Notes under the pieces: model-generated
The model's input: the letters and a program-made list of their open reading frames with translations, nothing else
Told to the model about the DNA's origin: nothing
Database searches by the model: none
Shown: piece by piece, positions 25,308 to 34,647 of the stretch
How positions within the stretch are numbered: position 1 is the stretch's first letter
Layout: the number at the start of each line of letters is the position of its first letter
Program-made: the position numbers and the translations under genes
Origin: Rudanella sp031411995
Lineage (GTDB): Bacteria; Bacteroidota; Bacteroidia; Cytophagales; Spirosomataceae
Assembly (NCBI GenBank): GCA_031411995.1
Contig: JANOCD010000087.1
Location: 117,706-181,705, forward strand
Direction of reading: 5' to 3'
DNA length: 64,000 nucleotides

Positions 25308-26684
25308 ATGGCACCTGAAACGGCATCTTACATAGAAACCAATAAGCAACGCTACTTAGACGAACTGTTCGACTGGCTCCGCATTCCGTCGGTCTCTGCG
25401 GACTCAAAATTTAAAGACGATGTTCGCCGGGCCGCCGAGTTTGTTCGCGACAAACTCATAGCGGCTGGAGTTGACAATGCTCAACTCCACGAAACACCCG
25501 GCCACCCGGTTGTGTATGGCGAGAAACTCATTGACCCGGCCCTGCCAACGGTACTGATCTACGGTCATTACGACGTGCAACCCGCCGACCCCTACGAACT
25601 TTGGCACACGCCCCCCTTTGAGCCGACCATCCGCAACGAGCGAATCTATGCCCGTGGTGCCTGCGACGACAAAGGGCAGGTGTATATGCACGTGAAGGCC
25701 GTGGAAGCCATGCTGGCCACCGGGAGTTTACCCTGCAATGTGAAAATCATGATCGAAGGTGAGGAAGAAGTTGGCTCCGATCATCTTGGCGCATTTGTGG
25801 CCCAAAATCGGGATAAACTCAAAGCCGACGTGATTCTGATCTCCGACACGAGCATTATTGCCAACGACGTGCCGTCGATTGAGTCGGGCTTGCGTGGCTT
25901 GTCGTATGTGGAGGTGGAAGTGGTTGGGCCCAACCGCGATTTGCACTCTGGTGTGTATGGCGGGGGCGTTGACAACCCGGTGAACGTGTTATGTCAGCTC
26001 ATTGCGTCGCTCAAAGATGCTGATGGACGAATCACGATTCCCGGTTTCTACGATAAAGTGATCGACCTGACGACCCAGGAACGCACCGAAATGGCCAAAG
26101 CCCCCTTCGATCTGGTCGAATACAAACGCGATCTGGGCATCCGCGAGGTGAATGGCGAAGCTGGGTACTCCACCATCGAACGCACCTCTGTGCGGCCCAC
26201 GCTCGACGTGAACGGCATTTGGGGCGGCTACATTGGCGAAGGAGCCAAAACGGTGTTGCCCTCGAAGGCATCGGCCAAAATCAGTATGCGCCTGGTGCCC
26301 GACCAAACGCCCGACGAGATCACCGAACTGTTCAAAACCCATTTTGAGTCGATAGCCCCGGCTTCGGTGCAGGTGTCGGTGCGACCTCACCACGGCGGGT
26401 TCCCCTATGTGACCCCGACCGATTCGGTAGAGTTTGAAGCAGCAAGCCGGGCAATGGAAGAGTCGTGGGGTAAAAAACCGATTCCAACGCGGGGTGGGGG
26501 CAGCATTCCGATTGTGGCTTTGTTCGAGAAAGAGCTGGGCATCAAGTCGATTCTGATGGGGTTTGGCCTCGATATCGACGCGCTCCACTCACCCAACGAG
26601 AGCTACGGGCTATTCAATTTCTACAAAGGCATCGAGACCATTCCCTTGTTTTTTACCCACTATGCGGCATTGAAACAGGGTTGA
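25308..26684 (+). CDS. M20-family dipeptidase
   Basis: A 458-residue zinc peptidase of the M20/M25/M40 group that probably cleaves dipeptides in the cytoplasm. Metal-ligand blocks are all present: YGHYDVQP near residue 86, ARGACDDKGQV, the catalytic glutamates in EGEEEVGS, and a late His in IDALHSPNES. The dimerisation domain sits between (DLHSGVYGGGVDNP). Length and motif order are those of family members annotated as CNDP-type dipeptidases. ATG at 25308 chosen; an upstream TTG at 25272 overlaps the promoter. Confidence 0.93.
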   Translation: MAPETASYIETNKQRYLDELFDWLRIPSVSADSKFKDDVRRAAEFVRDKLIAAGVDNAQLHETPGHPVVYGEKLIDPALPTVLIYGHYDVQPADPYELWHTPPFEPTIRNERIYARGACDDKGQVYMHVKAVEAMLATGSLPCNVKIMIEGEEEVGSDHLGAFVAQNRDKLKADVILISDTSIIANDVPSIESGLRGLSYVEVEVVGPNRDLHSGVYGGGVDNPVNVLCQLIASLKDADGRITIPGFYDKVIDLTTQERTEMAKAPFDLVEYKRDLGIREVNGEAGYSTIERTSVRPTLDVNGIWGGYIGEGAKTVLPSKASAKISMRLVPDQTPDEITELFKTHFESIAPASVQVSVRPHHGGFPYVTPTDSVEFEAASRAMEESWGKKPIPTRGGGSIPIVALFEKELGIKSILMGFGLDIDALHSPNESYGLFNFYKGIETIPLFFTHYAALKQG

Positions 26685-26745
26685 GAACGCCGTTTTTTAG
26701 GAAGTAAAACAGGTCGGTAACCAGCGTCAGAATGAAAAGCCGTGG

Positions 26746-28170
26746 TTAAAACGGCCATTGCTGCCGAACCCGCGCCGAAATCAGGAAAGCCATCACGCCG
26801 AGGGCAATAACAACCAGACCCGACAGCATGAACGAGAACCCCGTGGACACGAAAATGAAGAGCCAAACGCCCACTGCCAACACAATAGGTAGCGGGTAAA
26901 GCGGCATTCGGAAAGGGAACGAGGCTGAGGCTTTCCGGCGGTGAAGCAACCATAACCCCACGGCTTGCCCTACAAACTGCACCACAATCCGCATGGCCAG
27001 AATCGCCGTGATCACATCGCCCAGGCGGAACAGCAGGCTGAATACAAAAGCCAGCCCGCCGAGGAACAACAATGAAACATAGGGGAATTGCCGGGTTGGG
27101 TGCAGCCGGGCGAAAATAGAGAAAAACTGCCCATCGGCGGCAGCCGCGTAGGGGACGCGGGAGTAGCCCAGCAGGACCGCAAACAGCGACGAGAAGGCCA
27201 CCATTAGCACCATTCCGGTAGCAATTTGAGCTGCTTGGTGCCCGTAAATTTTTTCAATTACACTGCTTACAATGAATTCGCTGTGCTGGGCTTCCTGCCA
27301 CGGAATCACGCTTACTACACTGATATTCAACAATAAATATAACAAAGCAATGCCCGTTATGGAGACAAAAATGCTGATAGGAATGTTGCGTCCCGGTCGG
27401 CGGATTTCGGAACCGAGGTGACAAACGTTGTAGTAGCCGAGATAGCAGTAAACAGTCTTGACCGAGGCTGCTCCCAAGCCCGCTGCCCACCAGCCATTGC
27501 CAACCGGGGTGGGGTTGGTGGCCGCCGATAGGACCTCACTCACGGGTATTTGTCCGTAAGTCAGTCCGCCAATGATGATCCAGCCGAGGGTGAGCAACAC
27601 CACTGCCCAAAGCACCATACCGATGCGTCCGATGGAATCAATTTTGCGGTATAAGAGGCTGATAACTACCAGCACCGCCACGCCCGACACGAGTTTGCGT
27701 TGCCAGTCGTCTAAAGGAACGAGGAAGGAGAAATACTGTGCAAAGCCAATGGCACCCGATGCCACCACCAGTGGGGCCTGAATGAGTGTTTGCCAGACAT
27801 AGAGAAACGACAGCAGTTTACCCCAGCGTTTTTCACCGTAGGCGATTTTCAGGAAATTATAGCTGCCTCCGGCCAATGGATAGGCTGCTCCCAACTCGGC
27901 CCAGATGAAGGCATCAATAAACGAAATGACCGCCCCCAGCACCCACGCCCAGATAAACTGTGGCCCGCCAATGATCTGAATAACAAGCGGTAACACCACA
28001 AACGGCCCAATACCGACCATGTCGATCATGTTCAGGGCGGTTCCCTGCACCAGACTTAGCCGCCGGGGAAGGGCTTCGGGCGGTGGAACAGAAGCGTGTT
28101 CGGAGGAGGTAGAATTTGTCAAATCAGTAGCAGGGAAACAGGTAATCGGGTAACTGGGGAATTGGTGCAA
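26746..28170 (-). CDS. APC-superfamily amino-acid permease
   Basis: A 474-residue secondary transporter with about 12 hydrophobic segments. Helix 1 carries MIDMVGIGPFVVLP, the unwound G-x-G region that binds substrate amino groups in APC/LeuT-fold carriers, and the YPLAGGSYNFLKIAYG block follows. The substrate is not predictable. The first 25 residues (HQFPSYPITCFPATDL...) look non-conserved and may be untranslated; a TTG inside (LTNSTSSEH) is an alternative start. The gene converges with the M20 dipeptidase, which could link it to peptide or amino-acid use. Confidence 0.88.
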   Translation of the reverse strand: MHQFPSYPITCFPATDLTNSTSSEHASVPPPEALPRRLSLVQGTALNMIDMVGIGPFVVLPLVIQIIGGPQFIWAWVLGAVISFIDAFIWAELGAAYPLAGGSYNFLKIAYGEKRWGKLLSFLYVWQTLIQAPLVVASGAIGFAQYFSFLVPLDDWQRKLVSGVAVLVVISLLYRKIDSIGRIGMVLWAVVLLTLGWIIIGGLTYGQIPVSEVLSAATNPTPVGNGWWAAGLGAASVKTVYCYLGYYNVCHLGSEIRRPGRNIPISIFVSITGIALLYLLLNISVVSVIPWQEAQHSEFIVSSVIEKIYGHQAAQIATGMVLMVAFSSLFAVLLGYSRVPYAAAADGQFFSIFARLHPTRQFPYVSLLFLGGLAFVFSLLFRLGDVITAILAMRIVVQFVGQAVGLWLLHRRKASASFPFRMPLYPLPIVLAVGVWLFIFVSTGFSFMLSGLVVIALGVMAFLISARVRQQWPF

Positions 28171-28220
28171 ATGGTTCGACCATCTACCTATTTACCCAGT
28201 TACTGGTCCCTCATACACTA

Positions 28221-28278
28221 ACCATAAAAAAAAGGGGAAGTGAACGAGATCAACCCTTCACTTCCCCCTTTTTATGGT
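28221..28278. terminator. Hairpin terminator of the old yellow enzyme gene
   Basis: Stem of about 20 bp with ACCATAAAAA...GGGGAAGTGAA on one side and its near complement on the other, loop about 12 nt, with A and T runs inside the stem. It lies 10 nt past the stop of the reverse-strand oxidoreductase gene. Confidence 0.75.
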
Positions 28279-28287
28279 TCTAGGCTG

Positions 28288-29379
28288 TCAGGCTGTCACT
28301 TCTGCCAGGGCTGGATAATCGGTATAACCTTTTTCGCCGGGAGTGTAGAACGTTGCGAAATCAGGCTGATTTAACTCCGATCCTGACTTATACCGCTCTA
28401 CTAAATCTGGATTACCAATGAACGGACGGCCAATAGCAATCAAATCGGCTTTGCCACTTTGGAGAGCTTCTTCGGCCGTTTCGGCATTGTAGCCTCCACT
28501 CAAAATCAGCGTTCCTTCATATTTTTCCCGAACCGCTTCCACAATTTCGGGAGCAACAGCCGGGGCACCCATGCTGGCGTGGTCAACGAGGTGAACATAA
28601 ATCACGTGGTCGTTCAGTTGCTCGGCCAAATAATGGTATAGGGCATCGTAAGCGGGATCATAGGGCATGTCGTTAAACACCCCATATGGCGAAAGCCGAA
28701 TACCTAATTTCTCTTTGCCAATGGCGGCCGAAACGGCTTCGGCCACTTCGAGGGCAAACCGGGCGTTGTTTTCGGTGGTACCACCATACTCGTCGGTGCG
28801 CTGATTGGTGTTGCTCCGTAAAAATTGCTCAATCAGGTAACCATTAGCTCCGTGCAGTTCGACTCCGTCGAAACCGGCTTCGATGGCGTTTTTTGCCGCC
28901 GTCACAAACTCCTGAACCACACCTTTAACCTCGTCGGTGGTGTAGGCGCGGGGTGTTGGGTGATCCTGCATCCCTTGGGTATCGGTGTAGATTTGCCCGC
29001 TGGCTGCCACGGCCGAGGGGGCCAGCAATTCGGCCCCCTCGTGCATGTTCACCTCGTGAGCAATACGGCCTGTGTGCATGAGCTGGGCAAAAATCTGCCC
29101 GCCTTTTTCATGAACAGCATCAGTAACTTTTTTCCAGCCTGCCACCTGCTCTCTGGTATACAGGCCCGGCACACGGGCGTAGCCGTTACCATTGATTGAA
29201 GGCGCGATTCCTTCGGTAATAATCAGGCCAGCCGATGCGCGTTGCGCATAGTAGGTGGCCATAATGTCGGTAACTTCGTGGTTGGCGGTTGCCCGGTTTC
29301 GGGTCATGGGTGCCATCACGAGGTGATTTGCTAAGGTTAGGTTGCCCAATTGGGCGGCTTCAAAAAGCTGCGTTGCCAT
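28288..29379 (-). CDS. Old yellow enzyme family alkene reductase
   Basis: A 363-residue FMN-dependent NAD(P)H oxidoreductase that reduces activated C=C bonds. Typical blocks: LVMAPMTRNRA near the N terminus, QLMHTGRIAH, the substrate-binding H-x-x-N in ELHGANGYLIEQFL, NQRTDEYGG, and IAIGRPFIGNPDL for phosphate binding of FMN. Family relatives include NemA and xenobiotic reductases. A small ArsR-type regulator is encoded 76 nt upstream on the same strand, so induction by an electrophile through that regulator is plausible. Confidence 0.93.
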   Translation of the reverse strand: MATQLFEAAQLGNLTLANHLVMAPMTRNRATANHEVTDIMATYYAQRASAGLIITEGIAPSINGNGYARVPGLYTREQVAGWKKVTDAVHEKGGQIFAQLMHTGRIAHEVNMHEGAELLAPSAVAASGQIYTDTQGMQDHPTPRAYTTDEVKGVVQEFVTAAKNAIEAGFDGVELHGANGYLIEQFLRSNTNQRTDEYGGTTENNARFALEVAEAVSAAIGKEKLGIRLSPYGVFNDMPYDPAYDALYHYLAEQLNDHVIYVHLVDHASMGAPAVAPEIVEAVREKYEGTLILSGGYNAETAEEALQSGKADLIAIGRPFIGNPDLVERYKSGSELNQPDFATFYTPGEKGYTDYPALAEVTA

Positions 29380-29455
29380 AAAGATTGGTTTGGTATGATT
29401 CAGAAGTTAAACACAATTAATTATTTAAAAGTTTGAATGTGTTTGAGGAAAAATT

Positions 29456-29725
29456 TTACCCGAGAGCCTTCAGAAAATCGCCCAGATCATCAAGAGCCTG
29501 TTTGTTCAACCGGAGAAAAAGATTCCTCCCTTCCTTGTGAGCATCAACCAATCCACTGTCTGTTAATAGTTTAACGTGATGCGACACGCAGGGTTGCGAC
29601 AAGCCGGTCATCTCCTGCACATCGGTATTTGTCAGCGTTCCTTTTTCGGCCAATTGCATCAAAATCGACAGACGGTATTTGTCAGCAATCGCTCCGGTTG
29701 CCTTTTCAATGTTCTTCGGATCCAT
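29456..29725 (-). CDS. ArsR-family winged-helix regulator
   Basis: An 89-residue single-domain repressor-type protein. The helix-turn-helix is NTDVQEMTGLSQPCVSHHVKLL, followed by the wing DAHKEGRNLFLRL. It has a single cysteine (in the recognition-helix region, QPCVSHH), so the classic metal site CxCxxC is absent; control by a thiol-reactive compound is an inference. It is placed directly upstream of, and on the same strand as, the old yellow enzyme gene, the likely target or co-regulated gene. Confidence 0.88.
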   Translation of the reverse strand: MDPKNIEKATGAIADKYRLSILMQLAEKGTLTNTDVQEMTGLSQPCVSHHVKLLTDSGLVDAHKEGRNLFLRLNKQALDDLGDFLKALG

Positions 29726-29756
29726 AAGGGTGTTAGTATCAAGGATATTGAAAAGT

Positions 29757-29764
29757 CAAAAATA
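29757..29764 (-). promoter_or_regulatory. Probable -10 element for the arsR-OYE unit
   Basis: On the reverse strand the bases read TATTTTTG, matching TAnnTTTG, 32 nt before the regulator's ATG. A -33 box is not obvious. Confidence 0.4.
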
Positions 29765-29809
29765 CAGGCAAATAGGGGATAATCTGAGTTTTACCGTATT
29801 TTTATCGGT

Positions 29810-31456
29810 ATGAATCCAAAACACTATTTGTTTAGTTCCCTGCTTTGTTTCACTGTCTGCTCGTGCCTGGGTCAGACCCTCACCTCGTCTGATCTACCCA
29901 TTATCGTGATCAACACTGGTGGGCAGGCGATTCCGAACGAGCCGAAAATTATTGCTTCGTTTAGCCTGATTGCCAATGGGTCGGGTAAACGAAACACAGT
30001 GACAGATACGCCGGTCTACAGCGGTAAAATCGGTATTGAGCAACGGGGGTCAACGTCGCGGCAACTATTCCCCAAAAAACCCTACGGCATCGAACTGCGA
30101 GATCCAACCGGCCAAACCTCGGTAAATGCGTCGCTGTTGGGAATGCCCGCCGAAAGTGATTGGGTAATGAATGCGGTTTATAACGACAAAACTCTTGTTC
30201 GTGAGGCTTTGACTTACGATCTGAACCGGAAAATAAGTTCGGTTTATACACCTCGTTTTCGGTATTGTGAACTGATACTCGACGGAAAATACGAGGGTAT
30301 CTACATTCTGTTCGAGAAAATTAAGCGCGACAAGAACCGGATTGACATGGCCACGCTCAAAAAAACCGACATTTCGGGCGATGAGTTGACGGGTGGCTAC
30401 CTGCTGAAAGTGGATAAAACCGAAGGATCGCCCTCGCGCTCGTGGACTTCTCCCCAGAAAAATATCAACGGTAAAGCGGCTCTTATCCAGATTGATCGAC
30501 CCAAACCTGAAGACCTGGCTGAGGAGCAATTTCAGTACATCAAAAAGTATGTTACGGACTTTGAGAATGTCCTGGCGGGTTCAGGGTTCCGCGATCCTGC
30601 AACAGGCTACCGTAAGTACATGGACGAACTGTCTGTTATCGACTATGTGCTGATAACCGAAATTTGTCGCAATGTGGATGGTTATCGGCTCAGCACTTAT
30701 TTTTACAAGGATAAAGAAAGCAAAGGTGGCAAGTTGGTAATGGGGCCAATCTGGGATTACAACCTCTCGTATGGCAATGCTGATTATTGTGATGGCAACA
30801 AATCGGAAGGGTGGGAGTATAATTTCAACCGGGTTTGCCCCAGCGATGGTTTTGGCCAACCCTTTTGGTGGGAGCGATTCCTACAGGATCCCGATTTTAC
30901 AAACAAGTTAAGTTTGCGCTATAAAGCACTACGTCAGACGGTTCTGGCTACCGACAAGCTTCATGCTTATATCGACTCGTCGGCCAAAAGTCTGACTGAA
31001 TCCCGGATTCGTAATTTCACCCGGTGGCCGGTTATCGGGCAATATGTGTGGCCGAATGGCTATGTGGGCAAGACTTATGAAGAAGACGTAACGTTTTTGA
31101 AAGATTGGATCAGGAAGCGGCTGATCTGGATGGATGCCGCGATGCCCTTGGTCAGTAACTCCATTTTGGCCATCGAACCCGACCCGACCAATACTCTTTC
31201 GCTCACGGTTGGCCCGGTGCCAATGGCCGAAACCGCTACAATACGATACCAACTCGACAAACGAGCCGATGTCTATCTATCGCTCATGGATACCAATGGT
31301 CGTTCGGTGTTCGTTTTGGAAAAGCCGGGGCAGGGGATAGGGGCACACGAACACGTTTTGACAGTCAATCAGTTGCCCACTATGCCGGGGCTATACATTT
31401 TGACTTTGCAAACCGACGGGGGCGTGAAGGCTACGATGAAAGTGGTCAGGAATTAG
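29810..31456 (+). CDS. CotH-kinase family secreted protein with C-terminal sorting domain
   Basis: A 548-residue exported protein. Signal peptide (FSSLLCFTVCSCLGQ), then a CotH domain: GIEQRGSTSRQLFPKKPYG, the RFRYCELILDGKYEGIYIL block, ITEICRNVDGYRLSTYFYKD and GPIWDYNLSYGN, the acidic active-site region of CotH-type protein kinases. The last 80 residues (VGPVPMAETATIRYQL ... MPGLYILTLQTDGG) are a type-A-like T9SS sorting domain, so the protein is likely exported by the system that porU and porV serve. CotH proteins phosphorylate other proteins in spore coats; the target here is unknown. Confidence 0.85.
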   Translation: MNPKHYLFSSLLCFTVCSCLGQTLTSSDLPIIVINTGGQAIPNEPKIIASFSLIANGSGKRNTVTDTPVYSGKIGIEQRGSTSRQLFPKKPYGIELRDPTGQTSVNASLLGMPAESDWVMNAVYNDKTLVREALTYDLNRKISSVYTPRFRYCELILDGKYEGIYILFEKIKRDKNRIDMATLKKTDISGDELTGGYLLKVDKTEGSPSRSWTSPQKNINGKAALIQIDRPKPEDLAEEQFQYIKKYVTDFENVLAGSGFRDPATGYRKYMDELSVIDYVLITEICRNVDGYRLSTYFYKDKESKGGKLVMGPIWDYNLSYGNADYCDGNKSEGWEYNFNRVCPSDGFGQPFWWERFLQDPDFTNKLSLRYKALRQTVLATDKLHAYIDSSAKSLTESRIRNFTRWPVIGQYVWPNGYVGKTYEEDVTFLKDWIRKRLIWMDAAMPLVSNSILAIEPDPTNTLSLTVGPVPMAETATIRYQLDKRADVYLSLMDTNGRSVFVLEKPGQGIGAHEHVLTVNQLPTMPGLYILTLQTDGGVKATMKVVRN

Positions 31457-31485
31457 ACGTGTTAAAAACCTGTTTATTAAACTAC

Positions 31486-31821
31486 ATGACAACTATTTCC
31501 TGGACTGATTTTGAAAAAGTTGAGATGCGGGTTGGCACCGTTATGGAGGCAATTACCTTTGCCAAGGCCCGCAAACCAGCCTATCAACTCACCATTGACT
31601 TTGGCACCTTAGGTATCAGGCGGTCATCGGCGCAGATTACGACCCTGTATCAACCCGACGAACTGATTGGCCGTCAAGTGATTGCGGTGGTCAATTTTCC
31701 GCCCAAACAAATAGCCAATTTCATGAGTGAGTGTTTAGTGCTGGGTTCAGTAGGAGAAGACGGGACCATAACGCTTTTACAACCTGAACGACCTGTGGAA
31801 AACGGGCTACGAATTGCGTGA
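31486..31821 (+). CDS. csaA: CsaA-type tRNA-binding protein
   Basis: A 111-residue OB-fold protein of the CsaA family, related to the C-terminal tRNA-binding domain of methionyl-tRNA synthetase. Diagnostic blocks: FEKVEMRVGTVMEA near the start, SSAQITTLY, GRQVIAVVNFPPKQIA and FMSECLVLG. CsaA has been described as a chaperone-like export factor and RNA binder. ATG at 31486 is preferred to the TTG-like opening at 31459. It begins 30 nt after the CotH gene stop. Confidence 0.92.
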   Translation: MTTISWTDFEKVEMRVGTVMEAITFAKARKPAYQLTIDFGTLGIRRSSAQITTLYQPDELIGRQVIAVVNFPPKQIANFMSECLVLGSVGEDGTITLLQPERPVENGLRIA

Positions 31822-31830
31822 GTCAGTCAA

Positions 31831-31858
31831 TGATGAACAATGAATGATTAATAATTAG
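31831..31858. repeat. Degenerate heptads upstream of the propeller/cupredoxin gene
   Basis: TGATGAA, CAATGAA, TGATTAA and TAATTAG run head to tail in the short gap before the next ATG. Similar to arrays seen in coding linkers elsewhere in the window, but imperfect. Confidence 0.4.
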
Positions 31859-31867
31859 AACCTGATT

Positions 31868-33940
31868 ATGAAAAAACTGCTTTCGCTTGGCATCGCTCTT
31901 TCGCTCTTTCTGTCCGGTTCGGCGTTCCGATTCGCTTTCGGCCAAAGCCGACCGATGACCGAGGACGATTATTACCGGATCGTGACCCTGCCTGTGCCGG
32001 AGAACGTCAGCTTGGAAGTGGGTGGCCTGGCCCCTCTGCCCGATGGTCGGTTGGCGGCCTGTACCCGCCGGGGCGATGTGTGGCTCATTGGCAATCCCTA
32101 TATGCAGGGAAGCAGAATGCCAACCTACAAGAAATTTGCCACCGGAATGCACGAGCCACTTGGTTTGATGTGGCATCCCAAAGGCTATTTGCTTTGCACC
32201 CAACGGGGCGAGGTGACCAAACTGATCGACAATGATGGCGACGAAGTGGCCGATGAATATAAGTCGTTTTACAAGTGGCCCTTGTCGGGCAACTACCACG
32301 AATATAGCTATGGTCCGGTGCTGTTGCCGGATGGCGACATGGTGATCACGCTCAACCTCGACTGGGTTGGCCGGGGAGCCAGTTTGGCAAAGTGGCGTGG
32401 CTGGATGCTCAAACTGAACGAAAATGGCGAAATGACTCCCTGGGCCACGGGCTTGCGCTCACCAGCGGGATTCACCGTTTTGCGGGATGGCAGCATTTTC
32501 TACGGCGAAAATCAGGGCGACTGGGTTGGCTCCGGGCGGGTGACACACCTGGCGAAAGGCGACTTTGCAGGAAACCCTGCCGGGTTACGGTGGACAAGCG
32601 AAGCCGGATCACCTTTGTCGCTGAAACCCGCTGATGTTCCCAGCACGGGCAAGCCAATGTATGAAGTAGCCAAGACGGTGAAAAATCTGAAACTCCCCGC
32701 CGTTTGGTTCCCGCACACGCTGATGGGTATTTCGACTTCAGATTTGAAAGAAGACACAACCGGCGGAGCGTTCGGGCCGTTTGCCGGACAAGTTTTTGTG
32801 GGCGATCAGGGGCATAGCAAAGTGATGCGCATGACCCTCGAAAAAGTGAATGGGGAGTGGCAAGGGGCCTGTTTCCCTTTCCGCGAGGGCTTGCAATCGG
32901 GTATTCTACGGATGGTTTGGGGGCAGGATGGCTCCATGTTTGTGGGTATGACAAGCCGGGGTTGGGCCTCAACCGGGAAAGCTCCGTATGGTATTCAGCG
33001 GCTGGTCTGGACAGGTAAAGTGCCGTTTGAAATGAAGACCATCTCATCGCGGCCCGATGGGTTCGAGGTGACGTTTACGCTGCCCGTTGACCGCAAAACG
33101 GGCGAAGATCCCAACTCCTACAGCCTGAACAGTTTTACGTATAAATACCATCAGACCTACGGTAGCCCCATCGAAGATGCCCGCCCGGTGCCTATTCGGG
33201 GAGTGATTCTGTCGGCAGATGGGTTGTCGGCGCGGATCGTGGCCGATACTACGTTGCGCCTGGGATATATTCATGAAGTGAAAGCCGAGGGTGTTCGGGC
33301 AGCATCGGGAAGTTTGCCGCTGTTGCACAACACGGGCTATTACACACTCAATAACATTGCCTCTGGCGACCGCGTTACAAGCCTGCCTGTCCGCCCGTCA
33401 AACAACGTTATGGCTTCGGCTAACGCGGGTATGGCCGGTCATACTCATGCCGGAATGGCGATGAAGGAAGAAGTGAGCAAAGGGGCCAAGGAGAAAGGAA
33501 AACCCGTAAACTCGAAAGCAACAAGCTCAAAACGCATCACCGACCAGCCCGCCGGTTGGGCCAATGGCCCCGACCAAACCATCACCATCAGCACGAAGCC
33601 CGGCCTCAAATTCGATTTGGAACAAGTGCAGGTGAAGGCAGGTAGCCGGGTGAAGTGGGTGTTTAATAACAACGACGACATGTTGCACAACTGCGTGATT
33701 GTGAAGCCCGGAGCAGCCAACAACGTGGGTAATGCTGCCATGCGGCTAAACCTGAATGGCCCCAAAATGAACTACGTGCCAGCCTCTGTGGATGTGCTGT
33801 ATCACACCAATATTATGCAGCCTGAATCCTCAGAAAGCATCTATTTCGTGGCTCCTGCCGAACCGGGTGATTATACCTTTGTTTGCACCTTTCCGGGCCA
33901 CCACACGCTAATGCAGGGAACTATGAAGGTGGTGAAATAA
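31868..33940 (+). CDS. Secreted beta-propeller protein with C-terminal cupredoxin domain
   Basis: A 690-residue exported protein. Signal peptide (LLSLGIALSLFLSGS). Residues about 45-510 resemble the sorbosone-dehydrogenase/PQQ-type propeller: LAPLPDGRLAACTRRGDVWLI, EPLGLMWHPKGYLLCTQRGEV, FVGDQGHSKVMRM and MVWGQDGSMFVGMTSRGW. After a lysine/serine-rich linker, residues about 575-690 form an azurin/auracyanin-like blue-copper domain with ligands His (DMLHNC), Cys (FVCTFPGH), His and Met (HTLMQG). The combination suggests a periplasmic sugar or alcohol oxidase that passes electrons to its own copper domain. Substrate unknown. Confidence 0.85.
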   Translation: MKKLLSLGIALSLFLSGSAFRFAFGQSRPMTEDDYYRIVTLPVPENVSLEVGGLAPLPDGRLAACTRRGDVWLIGNPYMQGSRMPTYKKFATGMHEPLGLMWHPKGYLLCTQRGEVTKLIDNDGDEVADEYKSFYKWPLSGNYHEYSYGPVLLPDGDMVITLNLDWVGRGASLAKWRGWMLKLNENGEMTPWATGLRSPAGFTVLRDGSIFYGENQGDWVGSGRVTHLAKGDFAGNPAGLRWTSEAGSPLSLKPADVPSTGKPMYEVAKTVKNLKLPAVWFPHTLMGISTSDLKEDTTGGAFGPFAGQVFVGDQGHSKVMRMTLEKVNGEWQGACFPFREGLQSGILRMVWGQDGSMFVGMTSRGWASTGKAPYGIQRLVWTGKVPFEMKTISSRPDGFEVTFTLPVDRKTGEDPNSYSLNSFTYKYHQTYGSPIEDARPVPIRGVILSADGLSARIVADTTLRLGYIHEVKAEGVRAASGSLPLLHNTGYYTLNNIASGDRVTSLPVRPSNNVMASANAGMAGHTHAGMAMKEEVSKGAKEKGKPVNSKATSSKRITDQPAGWANGPDQTITISTKPGLKFDLEQVQVKAGSRVKWVFNNNDDMLHNCVIVKPGAANNVGNAAMRLNLNGPKMNYVPASVDVLYHTNIMQPESSESIYFVAPAEPGDYTFVCTFPGHHTLMQGTMKVVK

Positions 33941-33961
33941 GTACTGGTAAAGTAACCTCAC

Positions 33962-34001
33962 AAAAAAAGGGTGGACTGGCGGTGATCAGCCCACCCTTTT
34001 T
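33962..34001. terminator. Hairpin terminator
   Basis: AAAAAGGGTGG pairs with CCACCCTTTTT across a 16-nt loop, ending in a T run, 22 nt after the cupredoxin gene stop. Confidence 0.85.
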
Positions 34002-34016
34002 CATAAGACCGTTCTA

Positions 34017-34556
34017 ATGTTTTCCAAGCTAATGCGCTACTTAGTCATTTCAATTCTGTTACTTTTTTACCCGTTCACGAGGGTTTACGCGCAAACGCCT
34101 GTCCCACAATCCGTTCCTGCTCACCTCGAACCCATTGAGCGGGCACCCGGTTCCTCTATTTTGGGGGCCGTTTTTCTGTACAAAGGCCGCCGATTAAACT
34201 CACCCTTCTCGATTGAAGTACCAATTCAGGAACTGAACGACCCCGTAGCTAACCAGCATTTCCGGCGGTTCAGAACCTGGACAACCGTAGGCCGATTAAC
34301 CGGGTTGGCTTCGATAGCCTATGTGTTGTTGAACCGAACGCCCGACCGGCAAACAAGCCGTACCATATACATTGGATCGTTGGTGGCATCGGTGGGTTTT
34401 TCGCTGTTGAGCAACCATCAGATCAATTCGGCAGTTCGGCGGTATAATGCCGTGGTAGGATCGCCGAGGTTAGGGTTTTCACAAATCCCGACTTTCGACA
34501 AAAAACTAATTTCAGGAGTTAGCCTGACCATTCCTGTTTCTTCCAGCCCAGATTAA
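34017..34556 (+). CDS. Exported hypothetical protein
   Basis: A 179-residue protein with a clear signal peptide (YLVISILLLFYPFTRVYAQ, probable cleavage after YAQ). A hydrophobic stretch near 100-130 (LTGLASIAYVLL; TIYIGSLVASVGFSLL) is separated by a polar loop, a pattern seen in small envelope proteins with two membrane-embedded helices. No family recognised. It lies alone between a terminator and the kinase region, 86 nt from the next start. Confidence 0.7.
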   Translation: MFSKLMRYLVISILLLFYPFTRVYAQTPVPQSVPAHLEPIERAPGSSILGAVFLYKGRRLNSPFSIEVPIQELNDPVANQHFRRFRTWTTVGRLTGLASIAYVLLNRTPDRQTSRTIYIGSLVASVGFSLLSNHQINSAVRRYNAVVGSPRLGFSQIPTFDKKLISGVSLTIPVSSSPD

Positions 34557-34647
34557 ACGCGGGCTTAAAATCGTATTAATCCTATTTGTTCAGTATAGTT
34601 ATATTGAGGGTAGCATTAATTTTAGTAGAAAATAAGCACTTGTGTAC

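Noticed and set aside
31459..31485. Upstream start for csaA
   Set aside because: The extra nine residues are not conserved and precede the usual family start at ATG 31486.
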